Of a DNA stretch of 64,000 bases, positions 61,862 through 64,000 are shown piece by piece (the stretch's first letter is position 1; each line of letters opens with the position of its first letter). Origin of the DNA: Pseudomonas fluorescens HK44. GTDB taxonomy: Bacteria > Pseudomonadota > Gammaproteobacteria > Pseudomonadales > Pseudomonadaceae. Under the pieces are notes generated by a model that saw nothing but the letters and a program-made list of their open reading frames with translations, was not told the DNA's origin and did no database searches. The stretch covers positions 1-64,000 of the forward strand of contig NZ_AFOY02000029.1 in NCBI RefSeq assembly GCF_000217955.3, read 5' to 3'. The position numbers were made by a program, and so were the translations under genes.

Positions 61862-62080
61862 TCGAAAACGCACCTTACCGCCGAACAACGGCGCGACATG
61901 CTTGAGCTGTTGGACGACCGCTATGGCCAGCGCTCAACGCTGGTGACCGGCCAGATGCCGGTGGACAAATGGCACGACCTGATCGGCGGGCCGACCCTGG
62001 CCTACGCAATCCTGGTTCGGCTGGTGCACTACACTGACCACATCGAATTGAAGGGTAAGTCGATGTGCAGGCGATCGCCG
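61862..62080 (+). pseudogene. IS21 family IstB fragment
   Basis: The frame encodes DMLELLDDRYGQRSTLVTGQ, MPVDKWHDLIGGPTLAYAIL, DRLVH-like VRLVHYTDHIELKGKSM. This is the C-terminal end of IstB, the ATPase helper of IS21 transposition. Upstream codons are shifted or foreign, so it is a remnant. Confidence 0.75.
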
Positions 62081-62129
62081 AAATTGACGTCGGCGGGGAC
62101 TTCAGACTAACAATGCAAACCTGCGTTCT

Positions 62130-62175
62130 TCGCGACGACTGCCTGTCCGGATGATCGTGGAACAGCTGTCCGGAT
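62130..62175. repeat. IS21-type element end
   Basis: CTGTCCGGATGATCGTGGA and CTGTCCGGATGTTAGTGGA stand in direct repeat about 50 bases after the istB remnant. Subterminal direct repeats like these mark IS21-family ends. The element's other end and istA are not nearby. Confidence 0.6.
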
Positions 62176-62242
62176 GTTAGTGGACTGAGTATCTGGATGG
62201 CGTGGAATCCGCAGAAGATACATATTTCACCAATCCTTACGC

Positions 62243-62500
62243 ATGGAGAGCCTGTATATGCTTGTTGTTCCTCTACTGCCTGAGCGTGTAAATGGCCGTA
62301 CGCGAGTCAGCTGGCGGCAAATGGTTCAAGCCGTCTATGACAGCCCCACCTCAGAACAGGCGCATAGGTATATGTGTCTTGCCGATGGCTATCTCCAAGC
62401 CCTCAATGATGCTGAACTGATTGATGACGCTCAGTATCAGAGCTTGTACGACTTTTTGCAGAAAATTCGATTCAGGCTGCTCCCAGAATTGATAGAGTAG
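62243..62500 (+). CDS. Small hypothetical protein
   Basis: The product is 85 residues (or 80 from ATG 62258): VVPLLPERVNGRTRVSWRQM, VQAVYDSPTSEQAHRYMCLA, then a helical end LYDFLQKIRFRLLPELIE. No family is recognised. It is 73 bases upstream of the sensor gene in the same direction and might be co-expressed with it. Confidence 0.5.
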   Translation: MESLYMLVVPLLPERVNGRTRVSWRQMVQAVYDSPTSEQAHRYMCLADGYLQALNDAELIDDAQYQSLYDFLQKIRFRLLPELIE

Positions 62501-62573
62501 CTCGCCAGTCTCAGCTTATAAGATTCAAAAATCTCATTGCCATCGCTGTGGCGAGAGAACAGGAAGTTCAATC

Positions 62574-64000
62574 ATGCCCCTGCCCTCAGACGATCGATCG
62601 AATACAACCTCTGAACAGATGGAGCTGCTCAGTGCCCTCGACCGCTCCATGGCTATCATCGAGTTCACCCCCGATGGCACTGTGTTGCGCGCCAACCGCA
62701 ACTACCTGAAAATTTTCGGCTACCAGGAGCAGCAGATCCGTGGCCTTCACCACCGCGCGCTCTGCCAGGCCGACTACGCTAACTCGTCGGCCTTCAATAA
62801 CTTTTGGTGCAGGCTGCAAGAGGGCCAGTCCATCAGCGGGCAGTATCTGTACGTCAGCGCTGAGGGTTGTCTGGTGTGGCTGGAAGCGAGTTACAACCCG
62901 GTGTTCGCAGCCGATGGTCAACTACTCAAGATCATCCAGTTCGCCTCGGATGTCAGCACTCGGGTCAAGGCGGAACGCTGCGATAACGAGCGTACGCGGC
63001 TGTTCACCCAGATCGCCGAGCGCACTCACAACTCCTTGGTGATAACCAACGCCAAAGGTGTAGTGGTCTATATCAACGAAGCAGTCACCCATCTGCTCGG
63101 CTACCAGCCCGAGGAAGTGCTCGGCCAGCCTGTCGCGCTGATGCTCAATATGGTATATCCCGAGCGCAACCTGCTGACTTACATCCGCCAGCACTTAAGC
63201 AGCGGCCACCCCTACCGCGGCGAAGAGTTGATCTACAGCAAGTTCCAGCAACCGCTGCTGTGCGCCTTGGGCGTCAGTCCGATCTTCGATGCACAGGGCG
63301 CGCTGAGCCATACCCTCAGTGTTATCACCGACATCACCGACAACAAGATACATGAGGTTCTACAGCAGAAAGCCTTGGAAGCCATGGCCCGAGATGCGCC
63401 CCTGACGGAAGTGATGACACTGATCTGCCAAGAGGTCGAGCGCATCGCACCCGACGTAATTGCCTCGATATTGCGCGTCGATGAGCAAGGTCGCCTCAGG
63501 CCTCTCGCTAGTCCGAGCTTACCGCAAAGTTACTCTCAGGCACTCGATGGCATCGCAATTGGCCCGAATGTTGGATCCTGCGGCACTGCCGCCTTTCGCG
63601 GCACGTCGGTAATGGTTAGTGATATTGGCAGCGACCCGCTGTGGGCTGACTACAAGAACCTAGCCCTGCCCCTAGGCTTACGCTCCTGCTGGTCAACCCC
63701 GATTAAAGCCAGCAACGACCAGGTAATCGGCACATTCGCTTTCTACTACCGCGAGAACCGCAGTCCGAACAACTTCCACCTGCGCCTGGTGCAGATGTGC
63801 ACGCACCTGTGCGCCCTGGCCCTGGGGCGCGAGAGCGCGCGCCTGCAGATTCGCCAGTTGGCCTTTTACGACAGCCTCACCAGCCTGCCCAACCGCAACC
63901 TGCTGCTGGCACAAGCCGATCAGGCGATCGCTAGCGCCAAGCACCACAACCAGTCGCTCGCAGTGCTCTACATCGATCTCGACCGTTTCAAGCAGGTTAA
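62574..64000 (+). CDS. PAS-PAS-GAF-GGDEF sensor protein, cut by window end
   Basis: The gene starts at ATG 62574, behind AGGAAG, and runs off the window after 475 codons. Domains in order: PAS1 (about 15-130: MAIIEFTPDGTVLRANRNYL, KIFGYQEQQI, VWLEASYNPVFAADGQLLKI), PAS2 (about 145-265: SLVITNAKGVVVYINEAVTH), GAF (about 275-420: VGSCGTAAFRGTSVMVSDIG), and the beginning of a GGDEF domain (FYDSLTSLPNRNLLLAQ; LYIDLDRFKQV). It is probably a c-di-GMP enzyme with a redox or ligand sensor; an EAL domain may follow outside the window. The layout recalls DosP-like proteins. Confidence 0.88.
   Translation, partial: MPLPSDDRSNTTSEQMELLSALDRSMAIIEFTPDGTVLRANRNYLKIFGYQEQQIRGLHHRALCQADYANSSAFNNFWCRLQEGQSISGQYLYVSAEGCLVWLEASYNPVFAADGQLLKIIQFASDVSTRVKAERCDNERTRLFTQIAERTHNSLVITNAKGVVVYINEAVTHLLGYQPEEVLGQPVALMLNMVYPERNLLTYIRQHLSSGHPYRGEELIYSKFQQPLLCALGVSPIFDAQGALSHTLSVITDITDNKIHEVLQQKALEAMARDAPLTEVMTLICQEVERIAPDVIASILRVDEQGRLRPLASPSLPQSYSQALDGIAIGPNVGSCGTAAFRGTSVMVSDIGSDPLWADYKNLALPLGLRSCWSTPIKASNDQVIGTFAFYYRENRSPNNFHLRLVQMCTHLCALALGRESARLQIRQLAFYDSLTSLPNRNLLLAQADQAIASAKHHNQSLAVLYIDLDRFKQV

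Noticed and set aside
1..64000. rRNA or tRNA genes
   Set aside because: No cloverleaf or rRNA-like segment was noticed on either strand; a covariance-model scan would be needed to exclude a tRNA fully.

Overview
The window looks like Pseudomonas accessory DNA: most of a conjugative, IncP-9-like catabolic plasmid backbone flanked and cut by transposon debris. The evidence is a naphthalene upper-pathway (nah) operon in the classical gene order, a Rep/ParA/ParB/KorA-like maintenance block, a VirB-type (MPF-T) conjugation operon, and Pseudomonas-type passengers (FleN, CheY, OprD, universal stress protein). The IncP-9 assignment is inferred from gene order and the nah association and was not checked by search. 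No rRNA, tRNA or CRISPR array was seen.

Layout. 1-9.5 kb: a stress-gene cluster (UspA, DksA/TraR-like, SdiA-regulated-like) cut short at one gene end, helicase and GIY-YIG relics, an electrophile or redox cluster (aldo/keto reductase, old yellow enzyme, GST, divergent HxlR regulator) with broken extradiol dioxygenase and GST fragments, then dead IS5 transposase and long serine resolvase genes. 9.9-19.56 kb: nahAaAbAcAdBFCQED on the minus strand, behind a promoter with a good NahR-type box. 19.6-25.5 kb: a scar zone with a ligD relic, a tyrosine integrase overlapping a small ADP-ribosyltransferase-like gene, and a traN::umuC chimera. 25.5-33.6 kb (minus strand): DUF1173 pseudogene, small unknown genes, replication protein with palindromic iterons, multimer resolvase, and a KorA-like/ParB/ParA operon. 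33.97-46.9 kb (plus strand): one long operon encoding a VirB2-VirB11 secretion channel, VirB1, TrbM-like, secreted nuclease and two KfrB-like proteins. 47.2-50.3 kb: a tandem-HTH protein and a MobF relaxase/helicase that has lost its relaxase domain to a transposon. 50.3-55.5 kb: resolvase with res site, IS fragments, and an AT-rich block with fleN, cheY and a SPOR-like protein. 55.56-61.64 kb: a composite transposon bounded by two inverted Tn3-family miniature elements with a 5-bp target duplication, carrying porin, MFS transporter, M20 amidohydrolase and LysR regulator. 61.6-64 kb: IS21 remnant, a small unknown gene and the start of a PAS-PAS-GAF-GGDEF protein.

How the genes work together. 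The nah operon would convert naphthalene to salicylate, but neither its regulator NahR nor a salicylate pathway is in the window, so both must lie elsewhere. The maintenance block should keep the replicon stable. A 16-18 bp palindrome, TTCTCGC(A/G)TGCGAGAA, occurs four times only in this backbone: upstream of parA, upstream of a hypothetical gene, and at the ribosome binding sites of two short genes inside the conjugation operon. It is probably the operator or centromere site of the KorA-like or ParB protein. The pilus and channel genes look complete, but with a beheaded relaxase and no coupling protein in view this copy is probably not self-transmissible without help. The composite transposon at 55.56-61.64 kb is the clearest unusual mobile unit, and its cargo reads as a small uptake-and-hydrolysis cassette for an N-acyl amino acid or similar compound.
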